Positions 34,246 through 41,871 of a DNA stretch of 64,000 nt are shown one piece after another. Source of the DNA: Halopiger djelfimassiliensis (GTDB lineage Archaea; Halobacteriota; Halobacteria; Halobacteriales; Natrialbaceae); the NCBI RefSeq assembly GCF_000455365.1, contig NZ_HG315688.1:62001-126000 (forward strand). The letters run 5' to 3'. Under the pieces are notes generated by a model, which did not search any database, was not told where the DNA came from, and saw only the letters and a program-made list of their open reading frames with translations. Both the position numbers and the translations under genes were made by a program. Numbering within the stretch: the stretch's first letter is position 1; every line of letters starts with the position of its first letter.

Positions 34246-34438
34246 CCCCTGCTTTCGACGACGGTCTCGGTCGCAGGGACCGGTCACGACCGGCGACGTT
34301 CACGGATCGATAGTGAATAGGGAATCGTGAAATATTAGCCGCACTTTCCTTCACATACGTTTACCGATTCCGGCTGCGATTGGCTTTTATACTCCAAGTA
34401 ACTACGAATCAATAGTCGATTGAAGCTGCTGACCTCCT
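34246..34438. other. AT-rich intergenic region before HalOD1 gene
   Basis: These 193 bp hold no open frame of note. The right half is AT-rich, with TGAAATATTAGCC near 34330 and GGCTTTTATACTCCAAG near 34382-34398. The latter is the likely TATA box, about 45 nt before the ATG at 34439. Confidence 0.45.
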
Positions 34439-34792
34439 ATGCAAACTGAACTTTCACCAACCGACAGCACGGACGAGTACCAGTACGACCAGACGAACGA
34501 TCGCTACGTCTTCAAGCACGATCCCGACGGGACTGCGACGATCACCACGACGATCGTCCACGCCCTCGCATCGATCGCGGACACCGACGTTTCACAGGGG
34601 GAGTTCTCGCTTTACGACAGCGTCGATCCCGACGCGCTCGATCGCATCTTCAGCAAGAAAGCCGACGGGACCGAACGGTCCGGCGGTCACGTCGCGTTCA
34701 CCGCCCTCGAGCACGAGATCTACGTCTACGCCAACGGCGATGTCATCATCTACCCGCCGACGGAGGCGACCCGGTCGCCGCAGGCGAACTAA
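34439..34792 (+). CDS. HalOD1 output domain protein
   Basis: A 117-residue protein that is almost entirely one HalOD1 domain, a haloarchaeal output module often attached to sensor or response-regulator proteins. Signs are TTTIVHALASIADTDVSQGE, FSLYDSVDPDALDRIFS, and the final strand pair HVAFTALEHEIYVYANGDVI. No receiver or PAS domain is fused, so it is a stand-alone output module whose partner is unknown. It is likely cytosolic. Confidence 0.85.
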   Translation: MQTELSPTDSTDEYQYDQTNDRYVFKHDPDGTATITTTIVHALASIADTDVSQGEFSLYDSVDPDALDRIFSKKADGTERSGGHVAFTALEHEIYVYANGDVIIYPPTEATRSPQAN

Positions 34793-34894
34793 CCGGGATT
34801 CGCTCTCGACGGCCCGAAACGACCGGTTCCGTTCGCGTTGCGCCGTATCCAGCATGGAACGGATTTAGGGGCCTCCTTGCCGTCAACGAAAGCG

Positions 34895-35206
34895 ATGACA
34901 GTTATTGCACTCCTGAGCGTCGCACCCGTGATCGAAGACAGCATGGCCGGCGAGATCGCGAAAGCGGTCGACGCGCTCGAGGACTACGACGTCGAGTACG
35001 AGACGAACCCGATGGGGACGGTGATCGAAACCGACGATATCGGCGAACTGTTCGCGGCCGCACAGGCGGCACACGAGGCCGTCGACGGCGACCGCGTCAG
35101 TACCGTCCTGAAGATCGACGACAAACGGACGCGTGACACCTCGGCCGCGGAGAAGGTCGGTGCCGTCGAGGCGGAGCTCGGACGGCCGCCGACGAGCACG
35201 GACTAG
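34895..35206 (+). CDS. MTH1187-family thiamine-binding protein
   Basis: A 103-residue ferredoxin-like protein of the MTH1187/YkoF (UPF0045, DUF77) family. Markers are the N-terminal strand TVIALLSVAPVIEDS, the helix MAGEIAKAVDALEDYDVEYE and the NPMGTVIET strand. Members bind thiamine or a similar molecule as tetramers. The ATG at 34895 was chosen, since upstream codons in frame lack the family start. It is probably cytosolic and involved in thiamine homeostasis, though the ligand is not proven in haloarchaea. Confidence 0.88.
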   Translation: MTVIALLSVAPVIEDSMAGEIAKAVDALEDYDVEYETNPMGTVIETDDIGELFAAAQAAHEAVDGDRVSTVLKIDDKRTRDTSAAEKVGAVEAELGRPPTSTD

Positions 35207-35271
35207 CCGTCCGTCGGACCCGATCGATCGGGAACGGAAGGCTCAATCCGTTCTGGTGACTACCGTCGCGT

Positions 35272-35481
35272 ATGGAACGAACAACGTTCGAGGTCACTGG
35301 GATGTCCTGTGGCGGCTGTGAGACGAACGTGATCGAGGCCGTCGAGGCGCTCGAGGGGGTCTCGTCCGTGACCGCGGATCACGATGCCGACGAAGTCCGC
35401 GTCGAACACGACGAAACGGCGGTCGACGACGGTGCGATCGTCGACGCGATCGAGAACGCGGGATACGAGGCGGCGGTCTGA
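35272..35481 (+). CDS. Heavy-metal-associated (HMA) domain protein, CopZ-like chaperone
   Basis: A 69-residue single HMA domain with the metal site GMSCGGCETNV (Cys-x2-Cys) and the ferredoxin-like fold ending IVDAIENAGYEAAV. It would bind Cu(I) and pass it to a P-type ATPase or other partner. No copper ATPase is in the neighbourhood, so it acts in trans. The tight acid composition is halophilic. Confidence 0.92.
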   Translation: MERTTFEVTGMSCGGCETNVIEAVEALEGVSSVTADHDADEVRVEHDETAVDDGAIVDAIENAGYEAAV

Positions 35482-35537
35482 CCTCGGTCGGACGTAAACT
35501 GACAAACTGTTTTACGCAGGGCGCTGAAAGGGCGGCC

Positions 35538-36470
35538 ATGGAGAGTCTCAACCGGATGGCGATCGAGTTGGTCGACGAGGCCCTCGACTACGCCGAGGAG
35601 TTGAACGTCGGGGGCTACGACCTCGAGAACGAGGCGACGGTGCTTGACTTCGGGATCGAGTTCGACGGCGGCGTCGAGGCCGGCCTGTTGCTGACGGAGA
35701 TCCAGACCGCCGGGCTGGCGACGCCGAGTCACGAACTCGGCGAGATCGACGGCGCGCCGATCCCCGTCGTCGAGCTGTCGACCGACCAGCCGGCGCTATC
35801 GCTGCTCTGTTCGCAGAAGGCAGGCTGGGAGCTGCGGACCGAGGACTTCGAGGGGCTGGGCAGTGGCCCTGCTCGGGCGCTGGTCGCCGAAGAGGCGGAG
35901 TTCCGCCGGGTCGGCTACACCGACGCGTTCGACCTGACGGCGCTTGCGGTCGAGACCGACGAACTTCCGCCGGAGTCCGCAGCGACGCAGGTCGCCGACC
36001 TCGCCGAGGTCGAGACCAGCAGCGTCTTCCTGCTCGCGTATCCGACCGCAAGCGTCGTCGGGAGCATCACGAACGCCGCCCGCGCGGCCGAACTCGCGAC
36101 GTTTCGCCTGACCGAACTCGGCTACGATCCGCTGGACGTCGTCTCGGCGACGGGACGGGCACCGGTAGCGCCCGTAGCGGACGACGAGCGAACGGCCATC
36201 GCGCGTACGAACGATTCGATTGCATACGGTGGGACGGCACATCTGACGGTTCGCGAGGACGCCGATATCTTCGATTCGGTCCCGTCGACTGCCGCCGAGG
36301 ACCACGGTCGCCCGTTCGGCGAGGTGTTCGACGACCTCGACTGGGAGTTCGAGGACGTCCCGTCGGACCTGTTTGCCCCTGCGAAGGTGACGATCGACGT
36401 CCTCGGCGGTCCGACCTACGTCCACGGCGAGACCGACGAGGAACTGCTCGCCGAATCGTTCCAGTTGTAA
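35538..36470 (+). CDS. mch: Methenyltetrahydromethanopterin cyclohydrolase
   Basis: A 310-residue Mch, which interconverts methenyl- and formyl-tetrahydropterin derivatives in C1 metabolism. Family blocks are SLNRMAIELVDEALDYAEEL, DFGIEFDGGVEAGLLLTEIQ, the SVFLLAYPTASVVGSITNAA helix, and NDSIAYGGTAHLTVRED. Haloarchaea are not methanogens. Here the enzyme probably serves folate/pterin-linked one-carbon supply. The next gene begins 2 bp after its stop, so the two are co-transcribed. Confidence 0.93.
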   Translation: MESLNRMAIELVDEALDYAEELNVGGYDLENEATVLDFGIEFDGGVEAGLLLTEIQTAGLATPSHELGEIDGAPIPVVELSTDQPALSLLCSQKAGWELRTEDFEGLGSGPARALVAEEAEFRRVGYTDAFDLTALAVETDELPPESAATQVADLAEVETSSVFLLAYPTASVVGSITNAARAAELATFRLTELGYDPLDVVSATGRAPVAPVADDERTAIARTNDSIAYGGTAHLTVREDADIFDSVPSTAAEDHGRPFGEVFDDLDWEFEDVPSDLFAPAKVTIDVLGGPTYVHGETDEELLAESFQL

Positions 36471-36472
36471 CC

Positions 36473-36970
36473 GTGCAGTTCAAACCCGTTCCCGACCCGC
36501 CCGCCGATCTCGACGCGCTGGCCGATGTCCGCAGAGCGGTTCCCCCGGCTACCGACGCGGGGCCCGAATCGGACGGCGACGTCGACTGCTGTGCTCGAGT
36601 CGTCCGCCGGACCGACGTTCGGGACCGCGACGAAGCCGGCACCTGGCTGACCTTCCTCCGGGCGCTCGAGTTGGCGACCGAAGAGCCGTCCGGGTTCGTG
36701 CGGACACGAGGCGATCTCGAACCCGGGCGGCTCCGGACGGCGTTTCGGAACCGGGTGTACGGTGCATCCGCAGTTCTCGAGACGCTCGAGGCTGCCGACG
36801 GCCCGCTCTCGGCAGCGGACGTTGTCGATCGCGTTCGGCGAGGGGATTCGGCGGGCCGTTCCGGCACGGGCGACCCCGAACGAACCGAACGGCTCCTCGA
36901 GTGGGCCGTCCTGTTCGACCTCGCCGAGCGAACGACCGACGGCTACCGGACGGCCGAGGGGCTCGAATAG
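36473..36970 (+). CDS. Conserved haloarchaeal protein downstream of mch
   Basis: A 165-residue soluble protein that starts at a GTG 2 bp after mch. It has no signal peptide or membrane segment. The C-terminal half (about 95-160) has helix-turn-helix-like spacing, with SAVLETLEAADGPLSAADVV then RTERLLEWAVLFDLAERTTD, so it could be a winged-helix domain. The tight linkage to mch suggests a related role or shared regulation. I do not recognise the family. Confidence 0.7.
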   Translation: MQFKPVPDPPADLDALADVRRAVPPATDAGPESDGDVDCCARVVRRTDVRDRDEAGTWLTFLRALELATEEPSGFVRTRGDLEPGRLRTAFRNRVYGASAVLETLEAADGPLSAADVVDRVRRGDSAGRSGTGDPERTERLLEWAVLFDLAERTTDGYRTAEGLE

Positions 36971-36980
36971 ACGGGATCGG

Positions 36981-37292
36981 TCACCGCGCGGTTCGGTGAT
37001 AGTGGTCGATGAGAAGCGTCCCCGCACGGACGAGGACGTAGAGGGTCGCCGTGACGAGGGTTATCGGAACGACGGCCTCCCAGAGGTGCTCCGTTAGTCG
37101 AAGCAGTTCGGCCATCGGGGGAACGGCCTGCCCACCGATCAGTTCGATGGTGGCTTCGACGGTGATACCGAATATCCGCGTCGCGAGCGTCGCGACGATG
37201 GCGACGCCGACCCAAAGCAGGAGGATGCCGAAAATCACCAGCGATTCTCTGAACGCCCATTCGAGACGGCCGAGCGGGGAGTCGGGAAGCAC
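36981..37292 (-). CDS. Small membrane protein, unknown function
   Basis: A 103-residue protein with two hydrophobic helices (SLVIFGILLLWVGVAIVATL at about 17-36 and WEAVVPITLVTATLYVLV at about 71-88). The amphipathic loop between them contains EATIELIGGQAVPPMAELL. It is convergent with the mch operon and has no recognisable motif. Such small proteins are common in haloarchaea. Confidence 0.7.
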   Translation of the reverse strand: MLPDSPLGRLEWAFRESLVIFGILLLWVGVAIVATLATRIFGITVEATIELIGGQAVPPMAELLRLTEHLWEAVVPITLVTATLYVLVRAGTLLIDHYHRTAR

Positions 37293-37398
37293 GGGCTAAA
37301 CACCCATTTTAATTCTTCGAATATCTATTGAAATTACATTTCCGGTGGAGACGTGACCGGACGCGGTTCCGCGGCGACCGTCGCGTTACCGATCAGCC

Positions 37399-39054
37399 TC
37401 AGTCGATCGGATGGACGTCGGTCACCGTCCCGACGCCCTTGCTACGGCCCTCGCGGAAGACGAACTTCTGGCCCTCCTCGACGAGGTACGGGCGGAACTT
37501 GAACCGGACGGTGGTCGTGCCCGTATCGCCCGGGAGGAGCCGGCCGTTTTCGGGGTAGAACGCGGCGGCTTCGCCGATCGTCTCGAGGTGGACGACGGGT
37601 TCGTAGCCGTCGCCGATCCGGGTGGGGTGGTTGAGTACCATGACTTCGGCCTCGAACTCCCGGACGGGGTCGGGGTCGGCGTCTCGGGGCAGGAGCACCA
37701 TGCCGCGTTCGATGGCGCTCTCGTCGATCCCCTTGAGCGCGATGCCGACGATGCGACCCGCCTGGGCCGTGTCGACGCGGTGGTAGTGCATCTCGATCGA
37801 CCGCACCTCGACCTCCCGGAACCGGCCGTCGGGCATCGGTCCGATGAGGAGTTCGTCACCCGCTTCGACCTCGCCGGACATCACCGTCCCCGAGGCGACG
37901 GCACCGACGCCGGTCACCGAGTAGCTTCGGTCGACGTACATCCGGAACTCGCCGGCGTCCTCGGCGGTCTTCGGGAGCCGGTCGAACAGTTCGTCGAGCG
38001 TGTCGAGCCCCTCCATCGTCATGGCGCTCGTTCGGACGATCGGGACGACGCGTTCGCTGATCTCCTCGACGGCGGCGTCGACGCCGTGGCGTGTGACCCG
38101 AAGCGGGGACTTGTCGACCTCCCGGAGGAGTCGCTCGACCTCGCGTTCGACCTCCTCGACGCGATCGTCGTCGACGGTATCGGTTTTCGTGATCGCGACG
38201 ATCGTCGGCAGGTCGGTCGCGAGCAACACGCCGAGGTGTTCGCGGGTCGTCCGCGTCGGCCCGTCGTCGGCGGCGACGACCAGCAGGCCGTAGTCGAGTT
38301 TCTGGCCGACGAGCCCGCGGATGGTCGTCCGAAGCCACGGCTCGTGACCGACGGTATCCACGAACGAGACGAGCCGATCGGCGGTTTCGACGACCTCGGC
38401 GCGGTCCGACTTGCGGTTCGGGTTTCGAACGCGGACGGGACCGTCGTCGTCGAACCCGTAGACGGCATAGGAGAGGTCCGCCGAGAGCCCGCGCTCGACC
38501 TCGTGGGGCTGGACGTCGAGGAACGCACGGGTCGCCCCGTCGCCGTCGTCGGCCTTGCCGGTCACCAGCGATCCCACGAGCGTACTTTTCCCGTGGTCGA
38601 CGTGGCCCGCCGTCCCGACGACGACGTGTTCGTCGTCGGTCTCGAGGACGCCGCCCTCGCGGATCGTGGCGACGCCGACGAGTCCGCGTTCGGCGGTCTC
38701 CGACGCCCGGTCCGCTTCTTCCCCGGTCGAGTCAGAAATCCCGTTGACGCCCCACGTCTGAACGTCGTCGATGTGCGCGTCGGCCTCCTCGGCCAGCAAC
38801 GAAAGCACGTCCATCGTCTCGGAGAAGGTGTCGGGATCGACGCCGGCGAGGCCGCCGTCGTCGGTGACGCCGACCACGTACGTCGCCTCGCCGTCGCCGG
38901 AAAGGAGTCGGTGTCGCAGTTGCGCGGCGAGGCTCTCCCGTCGCCCACCCTCGAGGTGGACGTCCCGCGAGAGTCGTTCCTTGAACTCGACGTTGCCACC
39001 GTCCTGTTCGCCACGTTCCAGGGCCCGCTCGAGGAGGGCCCGGTCACGGCTCAT
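37399..39054 (-). CDS. GTPBP1-like translational-type GTPase
   Basis: A 551-residue GTPase of the EF-Tu/GTPBP1-2 group. The N-terminal domain (about 1-150) is family-specific and carries a short acidic stretch. The G domain has GTAGHVDHGKSTLVGSL (G1), DTVGHEPWL (G3, DxxGH) and TKTD (G4). Domains 2 and 3 include GTVMSGEVEAGDELLIGP and the final strand VRFKFRPYLVEEGQKFVFRE. It was read from the ATG at 39054 rather than the frame opening at 39096, because the earlier start lies in the AT-rich upstream region. Related proteins act in ribosome rescue or RNA surveillance. The role here is not known. Confidence 0.9.
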   Translation of the reverse strand: MSRDRALLERALERGEQDGGNVEFKERLSRDVHLEGGRRESLAAQLRHRLLSGDGEATYVVGVTDDGGLAGVDPDTFSETMDVLSLLAEEADAHIDDVQTWGVNGISDSTGEEADRASETAERGLVGVATIREGGVLETDDEHVVVGTAGHVDHGKSTLVGSLVTGKADDGDGATRAFLDVQPHEVERGLSADLSYAVYGFDDDGPVRVRNPNRKSDRAEVVETADRLVSFVDTVGHEPWLRTTIRGLVGQKLDYGLLVVAADDGPTRTTREHLGVLLATDLPTIVAITKTDTVDDDRVEEVEREVERLLREVDKSPLRVTRHGVDAAVEEISERVVPIVRTSAMTMEGLDTLDELFDRLPKTAEDAGEFRMYVDRSYSVTGVGAVASGTVMSGEVEAGDELLIGPMPDGRFREVEVRSIEMHYHRVDTAQAGRIVGIALKGIDESAIERGMVLLPRDADPDPVREFEAEVMVLNHPTRIGDGYEPVVHLETIGEAAAFYPENGRLLPGDTGTTTVRFKFRPYLVEEGQKFVFREGRSKGVGTVTDVHPID

Positions 39055-39213
39055 ATGGTCCGATAGCGGCCCCCACGGCAAAAGCTTTCTCGTCAATTGA
39101 TACCGTACACCATCCTTTACCGGCGGTATTTCCCGGTTTGGGGCCGGCGGAGCGGCTCACCGCCCGAGCAGTTCCGGGCCCGGTTTCAAGGCGCTCGAGG
39201 CCCGATAGCACTT

Positions 39214-39390
39214 ATGAGCATCAGCGGCCTCTGTCAGATCTGCGAGTCCCGGGAGGCACAGGAACGATGCACCAACTGCGGCACGCTCGCGTGCGAAAAA
39301 CACTACGACCGCGGGAAGGGACTCTGTGCGGACTGTGCCGCACAGGCCGACCCGGGCCAAGAGTCGGACGTGGACATCCACCGGTTCTGA
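39214..39390 (+). CDS. Small HIT-type zinc-finger protein
   Basis: A 58-residue protein dominated by a zinc finger of HIT type. The Cys/His order is CQIC, then CTNC, then CEKHY and CADC, giving enough ligands for two zinc ions in a cross-brace. It ends with an acidic DPGQESDVDIHRF tail. Short zinc-finger proteins of this kind are abundant in haloarchaea and often regulate translation or other processes. No partner is evident. Confidence 0.8.
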   Translation: MSISGLCQICESREAQERCTNCGTLACEKHYDRGKGLCADCAAQADPGQESDVDIHRF

Positions 39391-39536
39391 CTCGAGGCCG
39401 GTGTACGGGCCGGCCCCGCGGGCGGAGCAACGGCGGCGGTTGGGAGGGAGGCTGTGGACGCGGTTGGGAGCGGCCGTCGCCCGAACGCCGCGGAGCCGGC
39501 GTGCCGCCCGCCTCGAGACGGGAGGCCGGACGGCCG

Positions 39537-39743
39537 TTATCCGGTCCGCGAGTCCGGGTCGCCGTCGGACCGCCGATCGAGAATCCCCGGCGAAACCGGA
39601 CAGCCACACGGGCCGGCGGTGGCCTCGAGCGGCCCGGCCACGGACACCCGCAGGATCGGCGTGCCACACCGCGGGCAGGGGGTCGCCCACGACGGCGGAT
39701 CAGGGTCGTCGCTTCCGTCGCGGTCGTGACTGCCGCCGGTCAT
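39537..39743 (-). CDS. Small zinc-binding protein, CPxCG type
   Basis: A 68-residue protein with a CPRCG knuckle (about 23-27) and a second PCGCP knuckle about 22 residues later, separated by TPILRVSVAGPLEATAG. The spacing and the flanking acidic tails resemble haloarchaeal small CPxCG zinc-finger proteins. Most of these have no assigned function. It is convergent with the preceding zinc-finger gene at 39214. Confidence 0.7.
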   Translation of the reverse strand: MTGGSHDRDGSDDPDPPSWATPCPRCGTPILRVSVAGPLEATAGPCGCPVSPGILDRRSDGDPDSRTG

Positions 39744-39979
39744 CGTCCCACCCCTCCGGCTCCGGCGTTATGACCGAAATCGGTACTCCGGCCGGTCGAA
39801 GCGGTCGTCTCGAGGAGCGGGTCTCGAGTCACTGCCGCAGTGGACGCGAGGCGAGTGGCCGGAACGGCTGGACGGCACCCGTCCGCGGAACGGACGCCTT
39901 CGCTGTCTCTCGCTGTATTTTTCGGACGGTACGGTTGTCTTGCGGGACGTTTATATCCCGGTAGAATGTACGCAATCAT
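39744..39979. other. Intergenic region upstream of the structured segment
   Basis: These 236 bp show only open frames of unlikely composition on both strands. The right edge holds GACGTTTATATCCCGG, with the TATA-like core at 39950-39956, which would place a plus-strand start close to 39980. Confidence 0.4.
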
Positions 39980-40070
39980 GGCTTCAAATCCCGGCTAGGG
40001 GATTGGAAGCCACGTCTCGGGTGTGCCAGCACCCGGGGCATTTCGCGAACGCCCGTGGAACGTGACTTCC
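39980..40070. ncRNA. Candidate structured non-coding RNA (strand uncertain)
   Basis: Three features coincide. First, hairpin A pairs GGCTTC-AATCCC (39980-39992) with GGGATT-GAAGCC (39999-40011): 12 bp, one mismatch, 6-nt loop. Second, an alternative stem B pairs GGAAGCCACGT (40005-40015) with ACGTGACTTCC (40060-40070): 10 bp, one mismatch. It encloses two hairpins, CGGGTG/CACCCG (40018-40035) and GGGC/GCCC (40036-40054), a three-way junction. A and B share 40005-40011, so they exclude each other, as in a switch. Third, TATA-like elements lie about 25-30 nt outside both ends (39950-39956 plus; 40091-40098 minus). No credible protein gene is present. The transcript's existence and strand are inferred. 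Confidence 0.45.
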
Positions 40071-40191
40071 ATTCTGCGTATTGTCGTCGGATAACTTATA
40101 TCTACTGTTAGCGGTCCGACACGTCCGGTGGACGGGTGGCTCGAGGAAATCGCCGAAAGCCGTCAGTCGGCGTGGGCGGCCCGGGTCCCGG
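40071..40191. other. Short intergenic region between the structured segment and pyrF
   Basis: AACTTATATCTAC (40089-40101) is TATA-like on both strands because it is nearly symmetric. On the minus strand it sits about 26 nt before 40070. Nothing else is seen here. Confidence 0.4.
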
Positions 40192-40992
40192 TCAGTCCCG
40201 ATACTGATTGAGCCGCCGCTTCAGCCGCTTGGCCGCCCGTCCGCTGGCCGCCGCGAACTCCTCGCCGTCGTCTTCGCCGGCGAAGATGATCCCGCGCGAG
40301 GAGTTGACGAGGCCGACGCCGTCGGCCAGTCCGTACTCGACGGCGGCCTCGGCGTCGCCGCCCTGCGCCCCGATCCCGGGAACGAGAAACGGAAGGTCGG
40401 GCACCTGTTCGCGCAACTCCTCGAGTTCCTCGGGCTGGGTCGCCCCGACCACGAGTCCGACGTTGTCGTTCTCGTTCCAGAGATCCGCGAGCGCCGCGAC
40501 CCGCTCGTAGACGGGTTCGCCGGTCTCGAGTTCGAGGTCCTGAATGTCGGCACCGCCGGGGTTGGAGGTGCGACAGAGGACGAACACGCCCGACTCCGCG
40601 TCCGCGAGGAACGGCTGCAGCGAATCCCGACCCATGTAGGGGTTGACCGTGATCGCGTCGACGGTCTCGAGCAGTTTCGCGTACTGTCTGGTCGTGTTCC
40701 CGATGTCGGCGCGTTTGGCATCGAGCAGGACCGGCACGTCCTTGCCGTGGGCGTAGGCGATGGTCTCCTCCAACGCGGCCCACCCGTCGGGGTCCTCGTA
40801 GAAGGCCGCGTTTGGCTTGAAGACGGCGGCGTGTTCGTGGGTCGCGTCGATGATCCGCCGGTTGAACGCCCACCGGGGCAGGTCGTACTCCTCGAGGTGG
40901 TCGGGAATGCGCGACGGGTCGGGGTCGAGACCGACGGAGACGACGCTGTCGACCGTCCGGATGCGGTCGTGCAAGCGGTCGAAGAAGTTCAT
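40192..40992 (-). CDS. pyrF: Orotidine 5'-phosphate decarboxylase
   Basis: A 266-residue PyrF that decarboxylates OMP to UMP in pyrimidine synthesis. The active-site block is VFKPNAAFYEDPDG and VPVLLDAKRADIGNT, which supply the catalytic Lys-Asp-Lys-Asp set. The phosphate-binding loop is PGIGAQGGDAEAAV, and NSSRGIIFAGE follows. The length and motifs fit the longer subfamily (pyrF type 2). It is transcribed away from the gene at 41131. Confidence 0.95.
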   Translation of the reverse strand: MNFFDRLHDRIRTVDSVVSVGLDPDPSRIPDHLEEYDLPRWAFNRRIIDATHEHAAVFKPNAAFYEDPDGWAALEETIAYAHGKDVPVLLDAKRADIGNTTRQYAKLLETVDAITVNPYMGRDSLQPFLADAESGVFVLCRTSNPGGADIQDLELETGEPVYERVAALADLWNENDNVGLVVGATQPEELEELREQVPDLPFLVPGIGAQGGDAEAAVEYGLADGVGLVNSSRGIIFAGEDDGEEFAAASGRAAKRLKRRLNQYRD

Positions 40993-41130
40993 GCGACCGA
41001 ATGGCCGGCCGACGGTCGAAAAGGTTGCTATCCGTCGAACACCCTCGGTACCGACTCGTGATCGTGACTATCACTCACTCCAAAATTATTTGACGATAGC
41101 TACTTCGCCATCGTTCTGGAAGGAGCGGGT

Positions 41131-41397
41131 ATGACGCTTCGACGGACGCTGACGAAGGGTTCCGGACTCGGTCGTCTCCGGGACCGCCTTCGAGTTGCGC
41201 TGCAAACCGCCGGTTCCGGCGACACCGCTCCCGACCGGGGATCGACCGCCGACGGACCGGCGTCGACGAACGAGTCGCTCGGCAACCTCTTTTCCTGTCC
41301 GCACTGTTCGGTCGTCTACATCGCCGAGGAAAAACGGGTCTGTCCACGGTGTGAACGCGACGTAGAGCAGGTTCGCTCCACGTTTCGCTCCCGGTAG
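41131..41397 (+). CDS. Small zinc-ribbon protein
   Basis: An 88-residue protein with a basic N-terminal helix (LRRTLTKGSGLGRLRDRLRV), a Gly/Ser/Asp linker, and a C-terminal zinc ribbon formed by FSCPHCSVVYIAEEKRVCPR, then CERDV. The four Cys (two CP-x-C knuckles) would hold one zinc. A GGAG 6-9 nt before the ATG is a plausible ribosome site. It is convergent with the VOC gene, whose stop is 3 bp away. The function is unknown. Confidence 0.8.
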   Translation: MTLRRTLTKGSGLGRLRDRLRVALQTAGSGDTAPDRGSTADGPASTNESLGNLFSCPHCSVVYIAEEKRVCPRCERDVEQVRSTFRSR

Positions 41398-41400
41398 CGC

Positions 41401-41820
41401 TCAGCGCTCGAGCACTTCCACGAGGTTCGACTCCGGATCGCGGAGGAACAGGATCGAACTGCCGCTTTCGGTCGTCTGCGGCTCGCTGATCGTGGGCACG
41501 TCGTCGGGAAGCGCCGCGGCAAAGGCCTCGAGGTCGTCGACCGCGAACGCGACGTGGGACGCGCCGGGCTGGTTGAGCCCTGCTGCCGGCGAGCCGCGGG
41601 CTTCGGGGTCGTACTCGACGAGTTCGACGCGGACGCCGTCCGCGTCGAGGTGGACGAACTCGCCGCGGGCGTCGTCGACGCCGACGGCCTCGGAGAACGC
41701 CTCGCCGCCGACGCTGAACCGATCGACGACCTCGAGTCCGAGCACGTCCCGGTAGAACGGCAGCGTCGTCTCGAGGTCGCCGACGGTGAGCCCGACGTGG
41801 TGTGCGTTGAGCGATGACAT
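41401..41820 (-). CDS. VOC-superfamily (glyoxalase/dioxygenase-like) protein
   Basis: A 139-residue vicinal-oxygen-chelate protein of two beta-alpha-beta-beta-beta modules. Probable metal ligands are His6 in NAHHVGLTVGDLE, Glu in EFVHLDADGVRVELVEY, His in ASHVAFAVDDLEAF, and Glu in DPESNLVEVLER. That four-ligand pattern fits lactoylglutathione-lyase-like or methylmalonyl-CoA epimerase-like members. The specific substrate is not readable. The ATG at 41820 was chosen, since the longer frame to 41841 adds seven residues of weak composition. Confidence 0.9.
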   Translation of the reverse strand: MSSLNAHHVGLTVGDLETTLPFYRDVLGLEVVDRFSVGGEAFSEAVGVDDARGEFVHLDADGVRVELVEYDPEARGSPAAGLNQPGASHVAFAVDDLEAFAAALPDDVPTISEPQTTESGSSILFLRDPESNLVEVLER

Positions 41821-41871
41821 GTGGTAGATCTTCGAGGCCAAGGGAAAAACGCTTCCGCCTCCCCGGGGGCC

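Noticed and set aside
35538-36470. mch as a sign of methanogenesis or methanotrophy
   Set aside because: No other methanogenesis genes are present. Mch is known in haloarchaea as part of ordinary C1 metabolism.
39740-39979. 79-residue minus-strand frame starting in the structured segment
   Set aside because: The start (ATG at 39979) would be well placed behind the hairpins, but the residues are Arg/Pro/Thr-rich without pattern and resemble random GC-rich translation.
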